The translations under genes and the position numbers were made by a program. Below, piece by piece: positions 6,993-14,123 of a stretch of 64,000 bases of DNA. The stretch comes from Eubacterium sp. ER2 (lineage in GTDB: Bacteria > Bacillota > Clostridia > Lachnospirales > Lachnospiraceae). A model generated the notes under the pieces. That model saw only the letters and a list, made by a program, of their open reading frames with translations, was not told the origin of the DNA and made no database searches. Location of the stretch: NCBI RefSeq assembly GCF_000765215.1, contig NZ_JPJE01000032.1, positions 104,209 through 168,208 on the forward strand, in the 5' to 3' direction. Position 1 is the stretch's first letter, and each line of letters opens with the position of its first letter.

Positions 6993-8996
6993 CTATTCCA
7001 GCATCTGCAGGAACTCCTCCTCCGTCAGGATGGGCACGCCCAGCTCCTTTGCCTTCCTGTTCTTGGAAGATGTGGAAGCAGCGTCGTTGTTGATGAGATA
7101 GCTGGTCTTTGAGGTGACAGAGCCTGTGACCTTGCCGCCTTTGCTCTCGATGAGTCTCTTCAGCTCGCTTCGGTTCGCAAAGTGCTCCACGCTCCCGGTG
7201 ATGACAAAGGTGGTGCCCTCCAGGGTCCTGCCTCCCTCGTCCACCGTCTCCTGTTCAATGTGCACCTCTCCTAAGAGCTCCCTGTACACCTGCCGGTGGG
7301 TCTCGTCCTCAAAGTAATCCACATAGGCCTTTGCAATGACGCCGCCCACGCCGGGCACTGCACTGAGCTCCTCCTCGGTGAGATCCGGAAGGGCCTCCGC
7401 AGAAACCTTTGTCTCCTGGCAGATCACCCTGGCGTTAGCCACCCCGATGCCCGGGATGCCCAGGCTGTAGAGCAGCCGGGGAAGAGTGGTCTCTCTGGCC
7501 CTCTCCACGCTCTCCATCAGATTCTGGTAGGATTTCTCCCCAAAGCCCTCCATCTCCTGGATTTCCTCCCGGTGGCGGTCCAGGTGAAAGAGATCATCGT
7601 AGGTCTGGATAAATCCCCTGCCGATAAATTTTTCAAGGGTGGCCTCAGAGAGCCCTTCTATATTCATGGCGTCCCTGCTCACAAAAAGGGCGTAGGCCTT
7701 GATCTGCTTTGCCTGGCAGCGGGGATTGGTGCAGTAGAGCATCTTCGCGCTGCCCTCCTGCCGGATCTCGGTTTCGCCTCCGCACACCGGACAGACCCTG
7801 GGGATGTCTCTCACGCCGCTGCAGGTGAGATTTCTTGCAATCTGGGGAATGATCATATTTGCCTTGTATACTTCGATCCTGTCTCCGACGCCCAGCTTTA
7901 GCTCCTCCATAATACTGATGTTGTGGACGCTGGCGCGGCTCACTGTAGTTCCCTCCAGCTCCACCGGATCGAAGATGGCCACCGGATTGATAAGGCCGGT
8001 CCTTGAGGGGCTCCACTCGATCCCCTGCAGAGTCGTCTCCCGGGTCTCGTCCGCCCACTTGAAGGCGTAGGAGTCTCTCGGGAATTTTGCTGTCCTCCCC
8101 AGGGACTCGCCGTACCTTATATCATCATATATTAGCACAAGACCATCTGAGGGAAAATCATTTTGCGCTATTTTTTCTGAAAATTTAATAACTTCGGCTT
8201 CAATATCTGCCGGCGCCACCACATAGTGCTCCACCACCTCAAAGCCCTGATCCTTCAGCCAGTCCAGCTGATAAGCCCTGGAGTTGCGGAAGTCCACTCC
8301 CTCCGCCCGGACGAGGGAAAAGGCGTAGAATCGCACGTTCCTCCTGGCCGTGACCTCGCTGTTCAGCTGGCGCACAGAGCCGCTGCACAGGTTCCGGGGA
8401 TTTTTATACCTGGCGTCCGCGTCCGGGATCTCCTCGTTGATCCGCTCAAAATCCTTATAGCCGATGACAGCCTCTCCCCTCAGGATGAGCTCTCCCTGGT
8501 AGGGAATTCGAAGGGGAACATTCTTGAACACCCGGGCATTTCCGGTGATCACTTCCCCCACCTCCCCGTTTCCCCGGGTTACGGCTTTGGTGAGCTCCCC
8601 GCCCTGGTAGGTGAGGACAATGGTGAGGCCGTCCATCTTCCAGGACATGACCACGTTCTGGTCTCCGGCAAAGGCCCGCAGCTCCTCCACATCCTTTGTC
8701 TTGTCCAGGGAGAGCATAGGACTTTCGTGTCTCTCCTTTGGCAGCTCGCTGACCACCTCGTACCCTACGTGGATGGTGGGGCTGCCGGCCAGAGTGACCT
8801 GAAGCTCCTTCTCCAGCTGCGTCAGCTCGTCGTAGAGGGCGTCGTACTCGTAGTTGCTCATGATCTCCCGGGACTCCTGGTAATAGGCTCTCCCGGCCCG
8901 GTTCAGAAGCTCCACCAGCTCCTCCATCCTCTGCCTCTTCTTCGCTGTGTCCGTTTTTTTATTTCCTGTCTCGTTTTTATTTCCTGTCTCGCTCAT
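6993..8996 (-). CDS. ligA: NAD-dependent DNA ligase LigA
   Basis: LigA seals nicks in replication and repair using NAD+. The 667-residue length is standard. Visible parts are the adenylation domain with the nucleophile Lys120 in SWKMDGL, the OB-fold, a four-cysteine zinc finger (CPVCGG and CTNPRCQ), helix-hairpin-helix repeats (GIPGIGVANA, AVPGVGGVIA) and a C-terminal BRCT domain (GTTFVITGSVEHFANRSELK). The N-terminus before RQRMEELVELLN is a low-complexity ETGNKN/ETGNKK extension produced by an exact 18-bp duplication. The start codon lies 20 bp inside the 3' end of the pseudouridine synthase gene, with AGGAG 9 nt before it, implying translational coupling. Confidence 0.97.
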   Translation of the reverse strand: MSETGNKNETGNKKTDTAKKRQRMEELVELLNRAGRAYYQESREIMSNYEYDALYDELTQLEKELQVTLAGSPTIHVGYEVVSELPKERHESPMLSLDKTKDVEELRAFAGDQNVVMSWKMDGLTIVLTYQGGELTKAVTRGNGEVGEVITGNARVFKNVPLRIPYQGELILRGEAVIGYKDFERINEEIPDADARYKNPRNLCSGSVRQLNSEVTARRNVRFYAFSLVRAEGVDFRNSRAYQLDWLKDQGFEVVEHYVVAPADIEAEVIKFSEKIAQNDFPSDGLVLIYDDIRYGESLGRTAKFPRDSYAFKWADETRETTLQGIEWSPSRTGLINPVAIFDPVELEGTTVSRASVHNISIMEELKLGVGDRIEVYKANMIIPQIARNLTCSGVRDIPRVCPVCGGETEIRQEGSAKMLYCTNPRCQAKQIKAYALFVSRDAMNIEGLSEATLEKFIGRGFIQTYDDLFHLDRHREEIQEMEGFGEKSYQNLMESVERARETTLPRLLYSLGIPGIGVANARVICQETKVSAEALPDLTEEELSAVPGVGGVIAKAYVDYFEDETHRQVYRELLGEVHIEQETVDEGGRTLEGTTFVITGSVEHFANRSELKRLIESKGGKVTGSVTSKTSYLINNDAASTSSKNRKAKELGVPILTEEEFLQMLE
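8956..8991. repeat. two exact 18-bp tandem copies at the ligA 5' end
   Basis: Positions 8956-8973 and 8974-8991 are identical. They encode ETGNKN and ETGNKK in LigA; the second copy contains the stop codon of the overlapping upstream gene. Confidence 0.9.
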
Positions 8997-9744
8997 GCTT
9001 TGCTTCTCCTGTCTGCTTTTTTGCCGGGCATCCTGCCAGAGCCCTGAGCGTCTCCAGCTCCTCCCCCGTCACCTTGCGGTATTCGCCGGGCCTTAGATCT
9101 CCCAGCCTGACATTCATGATCCGCACTCTCTTCAGCGTCCGCACCCGGCAGCCGCAGGCCTGGCACATCCTCCGGATCTGCCGGTTCAGCCCCTGGGTGA
9201 GGATGATGCGGAAGGTGTATTTCCCCTCCCTGCGGACCTTGCAGGGCCTTGTCACCGCATTAAGCCCCTTCTCCTCGTCCACGATGTGGACTCCGGCGCT
9301 CATCCTCTCTATGAAATCGTCCGTGACCTCCCGATCCACGGTGACTTTGTACTCCTTCTCATGGAGGTTCCTGCCCCGCATGATCCGGTTGATCAGATCC
9401 CCGTCGTTGGTCATGAGAAGGAGCCCCTCCGAGTCCTTGTCCAGGCGCCCCGCATAGGTGACCCGGACAGGATATTTGAGGAAGCGGACAATGTTATTCT
9501 TCGTCCTTTTGTCCTCGGTACAGACAATGCCCACCGGCTTGTAGACAGCCAGGACGACCTTCTCGTCCTTCCCGCCGATAACCCGATCCCCCACCTGCAC
9601 CTTCTGGCCTTCTCTCACCTTCATTCCCTGTGTGGCCCGGACACCGTCCACCAGCACCCTGCCTGCCTCGATGAGGCGGTCCGCCTCCCTGCGGGAGCAG
9701 ACCCCTGCCTCGCTTATATATTTATTCAGACGGATCTCTTCCAT
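8977..9744 (-). CDS. rluF: RluF/RsuA-family 23S rRNA pseudouridine synthase
   Basis: Enzymes of this family isomerise a uridine in rRNA to pseudouridine. From the ATG at 9744 the protein is 255 residues: an S4 RNA-binding domain (RLNKYISEAGVCSRREADRL) followed by the catalytic domain with GRLDKDSEGLLLMTNDG, whose Asp is the nucleophile, and the late motif GLNRQIRRMCQACG. RluF subgroup membership is suggested by the KNNIVRFLKYP and RTLKRVRIMN segments; RluB or RsuA cannot be fully excluded. The longer reading frame begins at a TTG at 9777, but the ATG at 9744 has GGAGG five bases upstream and starts exactly at the S4 domain. The 3' end overlaps ligA by 20 bp. Confidence 0.9.
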   Translation of the reverse strand: MEEIRLNKYISEAGVCSRREADRLIEAGRVLVDGVRATQGMKVREGQKVQVGDRVIGGKDEKVVLAVYKPVGIVCTEDKRTKNNIVRFLKYPVRVTYAGRLDKDSEGLLLMTNDGDLINRIMRGRNLHEKEYKVTVDREVTDDFIERMSAGVHIVDEEKGLNAVTRPCKVRREGKYTFRIILTQGLNRQIRRMCQACGCRVRTLKRVRIMNVRLGDLRPGEYRKVTGEELETLRALAGCPAKKQTGEAKHERDRK

Positions 9745-9777
9745 TCGTCCTCCTGCCTTCCTGTCACTTTTGCGCAA

Positions 9778-9899
9778 TCATTATACCATGGCCGCACAGC
9801 GGCCACGGGCCTCCGGCAGATGCGCAGCGGATTTCTGCGGTTCCGCAGAAACCGCTCTATGCGCAGGTATATTAACCACGATGTGGTCATTATACCATG
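9778..9899. repeat. palindrome-rich block bounded by duplicated extended -10 promoter boxes
   Basis: Thirteen identical bases occur at 9778-9790 and 9887-9899; on the minus strand each reads CATGGTATAATGA, an extended -10 (TGGTATAAT). Between them are GGCCGC-ACA-GCGGCC (9790-9804), a 45-nt hairpin (9821-9865) with a paired core TTTCTGCGG/CCGCAGAAA, and ACCAC-gat-GTGGT. The copy nearest rluF is probably its working promoter; no strong -35 accompanies either. Confidence 0.65.
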
Positions 9900-9940
9900 C
9901 TTTCCCTTCCCTTGGAACACCCGGAAATCAAAATCAGTGT

Positions 9941-9969
9941 TTGTCAAACAAGGAAAAATATACTAAAAT
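9941..9969 (+). promoter_or_regulatory. promoter for the DUF5721-like gene
   Basis: TTGTCA (9941-9946), 17-bp spacer and TAAAAT (9964-9969), 38 bp before the ATG at 10008. Confidence 0.6.
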
Positions 9970-10007
9970 ATCTATAATGCAATTCACACTCAGAAAGGAT
10001 TTTTTCT

Positions 10008-10490
10008 ATGATCATCTTAACTCTGGACACGAAAAAATGTATGTCCTCCCTGCTTCTCTCAGAAGCCTTCGACCAGTTCTCCTTCATCGAGGGCGAGATC
10101 ACGACCTTTGGAAAATTCACCATGGACGGCTACCTGCAGAAGGATTTCTTCGAGGAGCCACCGCGGCAGACCTACGCCCTCTGGAGGGATCTCCGGCCCT
10201 ACTGCTTCTCCCTCATAAAGGGAAAGCGCACGCCTCTTGGCTTCCGGTTCATCTTCTCCCTGTCCGGCGAGGACATTCTTGCCCTCCTTGAAGAGCATAG
10301 TCTGGACTTCACGCCCCAGGAGATACAGGGGCTCTTCCTGAACTTCCGCTTTGACGGCACGCGCCTTACCTGCACCACGGGAGTGTCTGTCTCCAAATTC
10401 ACGCTGGACAAATCTCTGGAGCAGACCTGGGACAAATGGGCACAGACCTTCTTCGCAGGCCTTCACATCCCCTTTGAGTCTGAGCTCTGA
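10008..10490 (+). CDS. DUF5721-like conserved hypothetical protein
   Basis: This 160-residue protein starts MIILTLDTKKCMSSLLLSEA and has no signal peptide, membrane segment or recognisable catalytic motif. The alternating pattern of hydrophobic strands and the conserved-looking segments FGKFTMDGYLQKDFF, LWRDLRPYCFSLIKGKRTP and CTTGVSVSKFTLDKSLEQTWD resemble a small family I know only as DUF5721, which is common in Lachnospiraceae; this assignment is from memory. The ATG is preceded by AAAGGA and by a good promoter. It is the only plus-strand gene between 1 and 31 kb, alone between rluF (divergent) and the aldo/keto reductase (convergent). Function is unknown. Confidence 0.75.
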   Translation: MIILTLDTKKCMSSLLLSEAFDQFSFIEGEITTFGKFTMDGYLQKDFFEEPPRQTYALWRDLRPYCFSLIKGKRTPLGFRFIFSLSGEDILALLEEHSLDFTPQEIQGLFLNFRFDGTRLTCTTGVSVSKFTLDKSLEQTWDKWAQTFFAGLHIPFESEL

Positions 10491-10506
10491 AAAGGGCTCC
10501 AAAAAA

Positions 10507-10533
10507 GGACTGCGCTCTTATCCGCGCAGCCCT
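10507..10533 (-). terminator. intrinsic terminator after the aldo/keto reductase
   Basis: On the minus strand CTGCGC-N8-GCGCAG plus flanking GG/CC pairs is followed by CCTTTTTT. It lies between two convergent genes; the T run favours the minus direction. Confidence 0.65.
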
Positions 10534-10599
10534 TATGTATCATTTTCCAGTCCTGTTTTTTGCAGTCACATGCAGTCCCGATTTCTTCTGTACTCTTTC

Positions 10600-11733
10600 C
10601 TAGCCCTTCAGCCTCTCTGTGAAATCAGCCATTGCCTCCGAGATCTTGATCTGCTGGGGACAGACTGCCTCGCAGCTCCTGCATCCGATGCAGGCGGAAG
10701 GTCTCTTGTCCTCCGGCAGCGTGGCCACCACCATGGGTGCGATAAATCCGCCTCCTGTGAAGCAGTGTTCGTTGTAGAGCTCCAGGATCCTGGGAATATC
10801 AAGGCCCTGCGGGCAGTGGCTCACGCAGTAGTGGCAGGCCGTGCAGGGAAGAACGATCTTCTTCACCATGTCGTCCGCAATGCCAAGAAGAGTGTCCATC
10901 TCCTCCTTGTTCAGAGGCTTATCCTCCTCAAAGGTGGCGATATTTTCTATCATCTGCTGCTCGTTTGACATGCCGGAGAGGGTCACCTTCACCTCGGGCA
11001 TAGTCTGCAGGAACCGGAACGCCCATGCCGGGATGCTCTCCTCCGGGCGGAGCGCTTTCAGCTTCTCTGTCGCCTCATCGTCCAGCTTCGCCAGAGATCC
11101 GCCCCGCAGCGGCTCCATCACCCACACAGGAATGTCATACTCTTTCAGCAGCTCCATTTTCCCTTTCGCAGCCTGGAAGGTCCAGTCCAGGTAGTTGAGC
11201 TGGATCTGACAGAACTCCATATCCTTGCCGTACTTTTCCAGGAACCGCTTCATCACGTCATAGTTTCCGTGAGCGGAAAATCCCAGATGGCGGATGCGTC
11301 CGTTTTTCTTCTGCTCCATGAGATATTTGTGGATGCCGTGGGACTCGTCCAGGTAGGCGTCAATGTTCATCTCGCACACGTTGTGGAAGAGATAGAAGTC
11401 AAAATATTCTGTCTGGCACTTTTTCAGCTGCTCCTCAAAAATCTCCTCCACCTTGTCCATGTTGGAAAGATCGTAGCCCGGAAATTTATCTGCCAGGTAA
11501 AAGCTCTCTCTCGGGTATTTTGAGAGGACACGCCCCATCACCAGCTCGGATGTGCCGTTATGATAGCCCCAGGCGGTGTCGTAGTAGTTCACGCCGTGAT
11601 CCATGGCGTACCGCACCATCTCCGTTGTAGCCGCCTCGTCCACCTTCGAGTCATCGCCGTCAATGACAGGAAGTCTCATACAGCCCATCCCTAAGGCGGA
11701 CAGCTTTAAGTCTTTGTAATCTCTGTAAATCAT
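10600..11733 (-). CDS. aldo/keto reductase with C-terminal 2x[4Fe-4S] ferredoxin domain
   Basis: The 377-residue protein joins an aldo/keto reductase TIM barrel (about residues 1-280) to a dicluster ferredoxin domain. Barrel residues include Asp and Tyr in YYDTAWGYHNG, Lys in ADKFPGYD and His in FYLFHNVCE, the catalytic tetrad. The C-terminal part has CTACHYCVSHCP and CIGCRSCEAVCP, two [4Fe-4S] motifs. Proteins of this type are abundant in anaerobic Firmicutes and probably pass electrons between ferredoxin and a carbonyl substrate rather than using NADPH alone; the substrate is not predictable. The ATG at 11733 follows AAGGAG. It is transcribed alone, with a terminator on each side. Confidence 0.93.
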   Translation of the reverse strand: MIYRDYKDLKLSALGMGCMRLPVIDGDDSKVDEAATTEMVRYAMDHGVNYYDTAWGYHNGTSELVMGRVLSKYPRESFYLADKFPGYDLSNMDKVEEIFEEQLKKCQTEYFDFYLFHNVCEMNIDAYLDESHGIHKYLMEQKKNGRIRHLGFSAHGNYDVMKRFLEKYGKDMEFCQIQLNYLDWTFQAAKGKMELLKEYDIPVWVMEPLRGGSLAKLDDEATEKLKALRPEESIPAWAFRFLQTMPEVKVTLSGMSNEQQMIENIATFEEDKPLNKEEMDTLLGIADDMVKKIVLPCTACHYCVSHCPQGLDIPRILELYNEHCFTGGGFIAPMVVATLPEDKRPSACIGCRSCEAVCPQQIKISEAMADFTERLKG

Positions 11734-11778
11734 CCTTGTTCACTCTCCTTCTCTTCATTTCAGTCATTCTACATAAAA

Positions 11779-11826
11779 GTATCAGGGAACTATATTTTAT
11801 TATAATTCCCTGATACAAAAACCGCA
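11779..11826 (-). terminator. intrinsic terminator after htpG
   Basis: An 11-bp perfect stem (GTATCAGGGAA/TTCCCTGATAC) closes a 26-nt AT-rich loop and is followed on the minus strand by TTTTA. Confidence 0.7.
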
Positions 11827-11889
11827 AATACTTAAATGCAATAGCTTATTATACTTATTTTCTATACATTTTTATATGCCTTTTTTTGC

Positions 11890-13950
11890 CTACTTTGTCA
11901 GCAGCATCATGATATCGTTGCTCCTCTGCACGAAGGCGGTCATCTCCTCCGGAGTCAGCGGCTTGTGGGCCAGCATGGCCATGTCGTAGAGCTGCTTGCA
12001 GATGACAGGCGTATTCTCATTGTCCCCGTGCTCTGCCACAAACTGTACGAGAGGATGATTGGCGTTCAGAGTCAGTGTGACCTCGCTGCCAAACATGGAC
12101 GGATCCATCCCCGCCATGCCGTACATCTTCATCATCTCCTGCATGCGGCGGCTCTGCTCGGACAGGGTGATCATGGAGGCTACCTTGTCATCTTTGAGCT
12201 TCTCCACCTTCACGTTCAGCTTGTCGTTTTCCATAACCTTGCGGAAGGTCTCCACAAGGGAGTCTGTGGTCTTCTGGAAGGCCTCTTTCTCCTCCTCCTT
12301 CACTTCCTCCTTGGCATTGTCCGTGATATCCGCGTCAATGCGCTGGAACTGGAGGTTCGGATTTCTCTGCTCAAGCTGCGTGATGAAGGGTGAGTCAATG
12401 TTGTGGTTTAAGATCACCGCATCCTGTCCCTGGTTCCTGAACATGTTGATGTACTGGCTCTGCTGCTGCTCGTCGGACACATAGTAAATGGTGGTCTTGG
12501 GCTCCTCTTTCTTCTCCTCGCCCTCCTTTGGCTCCTCTTTTTCCGCCTTGGGATCAATCAGCTTTCCGCCGTTCTCCTCCACGCACTCTTTCAGCGTCAG
12601 GTACTTGTGATCCAGGTTCTTAAAGAGGATGTAGTCCATCATCTTGTCGCAGAATTTCTCGTCCTTCAGGCAGCCGAACTTGATGAAGGGGCTGATGTCA
12701 TCCCAGTATTTCTCGTAGTTCTCCTTGTCGGTCTTGCACATGCCGCTTAGCTTGTCGGCAACCTTCTTGGAGATGTAGTCCGCGATCTTGTTTACAAATC
12801 CATCGTTCTGGAGCGCGCTTCTCGATACGTTCAGCGGCAGATCCGGACAGTCGATGACACCCTTCAACACCATCAGGAACTCCGGGATGACCTCCTTGAT
12901 ATTGTCCGCGATGAACACCTGGTTGTTGTACAGCTTGATGGTTCCCTCGATGGAGTCGTACTCTGTGTTGATCTTCGGGAAGTACAGGATACCCTTCAGG
13001 TTAAATGGATAGTCCATGTTCAGGTGGATCCAGAACAGAGGCTCCTTGTAGTCCAGGAATACCTTCCGGTAAAACTCTATATAGTCTTCCTTTGTGCACT
13101 CATTTGGATGCTTTGTCCACAGAGGCTGGGTGTCGTTGATTGGAACGGGACGCTTGTTGATCTTAACCTTATCTTTGGCCGGGGAGACCTCAACCATCTC
13201 TTTCTCACCGTTCTCATTTTCCTTCTCCTCCATCTTGGCGTCCTCGTGGATGCGCTCTACGATCACGTCGTCATCCTTAAGATCCGCCTCATCGATGGTC
13301 TCGTACTCCTGCTCCGCGTTTGCCTTCTCCAGGAAGATCTCAACCGGCATGAAGGAGCAGTATTTCTCCAGCACCTCACGCACCTTATACTCGTTGGCAA
13401 ACTGCAGGCTGTCCTCATTTAAGAAGAGTGTGATCTCTGTTCCCACCTGCTGACGGTCGCCGTCAGACATCTCGTACTCTGTGCCGCCGTCGCTTGTCCA
13501 GTGTACCGGAGTGGCTCCCTCCTGGTAGGAAAGTGTATCGATGTGAACCTCGTCAGCCACCATGAAGGCGGAGTAAAATCCCAGTCCGAAGTGGCCGATC
13601 ATGTCATCCTCTGTTGTCTTGTCCTTATATTTCTCCAGGAACTCTGTAGCGCCGGAGAAAGCGATCTGGGTAATGTACTCCTCCACCTCGCCGGCTGTCA
13701 TGCCCACGCCATTGTCGATAAATTTCAGCGTCTTCTCCTCAGGATTTACAACCACATGGATCTGGGGCTTATAGCCGTCCGGAAGCTGATACTCTCCCAT
13801 CATATCCAGCTTTTTCAGCTTGGTGATGGCATCACATCCGTTGGAGATCATCTCACGGACAAAGATATCGTGGTCTGAGTAGACCCATTTCTTGATAATA
13901 GGAAATATGTTTTCACTGCTGATAGACAGACTGCCTTTTTTTGCTTCCAT
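11890..13950 (-). CDS. htpG: molecular chaperone HtpG (Hsp90)
   Basis: HtpG is the bacterial Hsp90, an ATP-driven dimeric chaperone. At 686 residues it is a little longer than E. coli HtpG (624), largely because of Glu/Lys-rich insertions near residues 235-260 (KMEEKENENGEKEM) and 480-497 (KEEPKEGEEKKEEPK). The GHKL ATPase domain shows EMISNGCDAI (catalytic Glu and the ATP-binding Asn region), DNGVGM, and GHFGLGFYSAFMV (lid and glycine motif). The middle domain has the conserved Arg in LPLNVSRSALQ. The ATG follows AAGGAG. The promoter lies next to a perfect CIRCE element, so HrcA control is expected. Confidence 0.97.
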   Translation of the reverse strand: MEAKKGSLSISSENIFPIIKKWVYSDHDIFVREMISNGCDAITKLKKLDMMGEYQLPDGYKPQIHVVVNPEEKTLKFIDNGVGMTAGEVEEYITQIAFSGATEFLEKYKDKTTEDDMIGHFGLGFYSAFMVADEVHIDTLSYQEGATPVHWTSDGGTEYEMSDGDRQQVGTEITLFLNEDSLQFANEYKVREVLEKYCSFMPVEIFLEKANAEQEYETIDEADLKDDDVIVERIHEDAKMEEKENENGEKEMVEVSPAKDKVKINKRPVPINDTQPLWTKHPNECTKEDYIEFYRKVFLDYKEPLFWIHLNMDYPFNLKGILYFPKINTEYDSIEGTIKLYNNQVFIADNIKEVIPEFLMVLKGVIDCPDLPLNVSRSALQNDGFVNKIADYISKKVADKLSGMCKTDKENYEKYWDDISPFIKFGCLKDEKFCDKMMDYILFKNLDHKYLTLKECVEENGGKLIDPKAEKEEPKEGEEKKEEPKTTIYYVSDEQQQSQYINMFRNQGQDAVILNHNIDSPFITQLEQRNPNLQFQRIDADITDNAKEEVKEEEKEAFQKTTDSLVETFRKVMENDKLNVKVEKLKDDKVASMITLSEQSRRMQEMMKMYGMAGMDPSMFGSEVTLTLNANHPLVQFVAEHGDNENTPVICKQLYDMAMLAHKPLTPEEMTAFVQRSNDIMMLLTK

Positions 13951-14014
13951 TTATATCACTCCTTAAATTCCAATCTGTTTTGCGCGGAACAAAAATCCGC
14001 ACCCTCTGCATGTT

Positions 14015-14043
14015 ATGATAATACCCGAAATTGCAAATGTCAA
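14015..14043 (-). promoter_or_regulatory. htpG promoter
   Basis: On the minus strand TTGACA (14043-14038), 17-bp spacer, TATCAT (14020-14015), about 65 bp before the htpG ATG. The CIRCE element is 7 bp upstream of the -35 box. Confidence 0.75.
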
Positions 14044-14050
14044 TAAAAAA

Positions 14051-14077
14051 TTAGCACTCATCAAAAATGAGTGCTAA
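14051..14077. promoter_or_regulatory. perfect CIRCE (HrcA operator) upstream of htpG
   Basis: TTAGCACTC - 9 nt - GAGTGCTAA matches the consensus at every arm position. HrcA binding here would repress htpG at low temperature. The operator is just upstream of the -35 box rather than over the transcription start, an uncommon position. Confidence 0.92.
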
Positions 14078-14123
14078 TAGCTTTGTTAAATTTATAAACT
14101 TTCTATAAATTCTGTCCTTCTCA

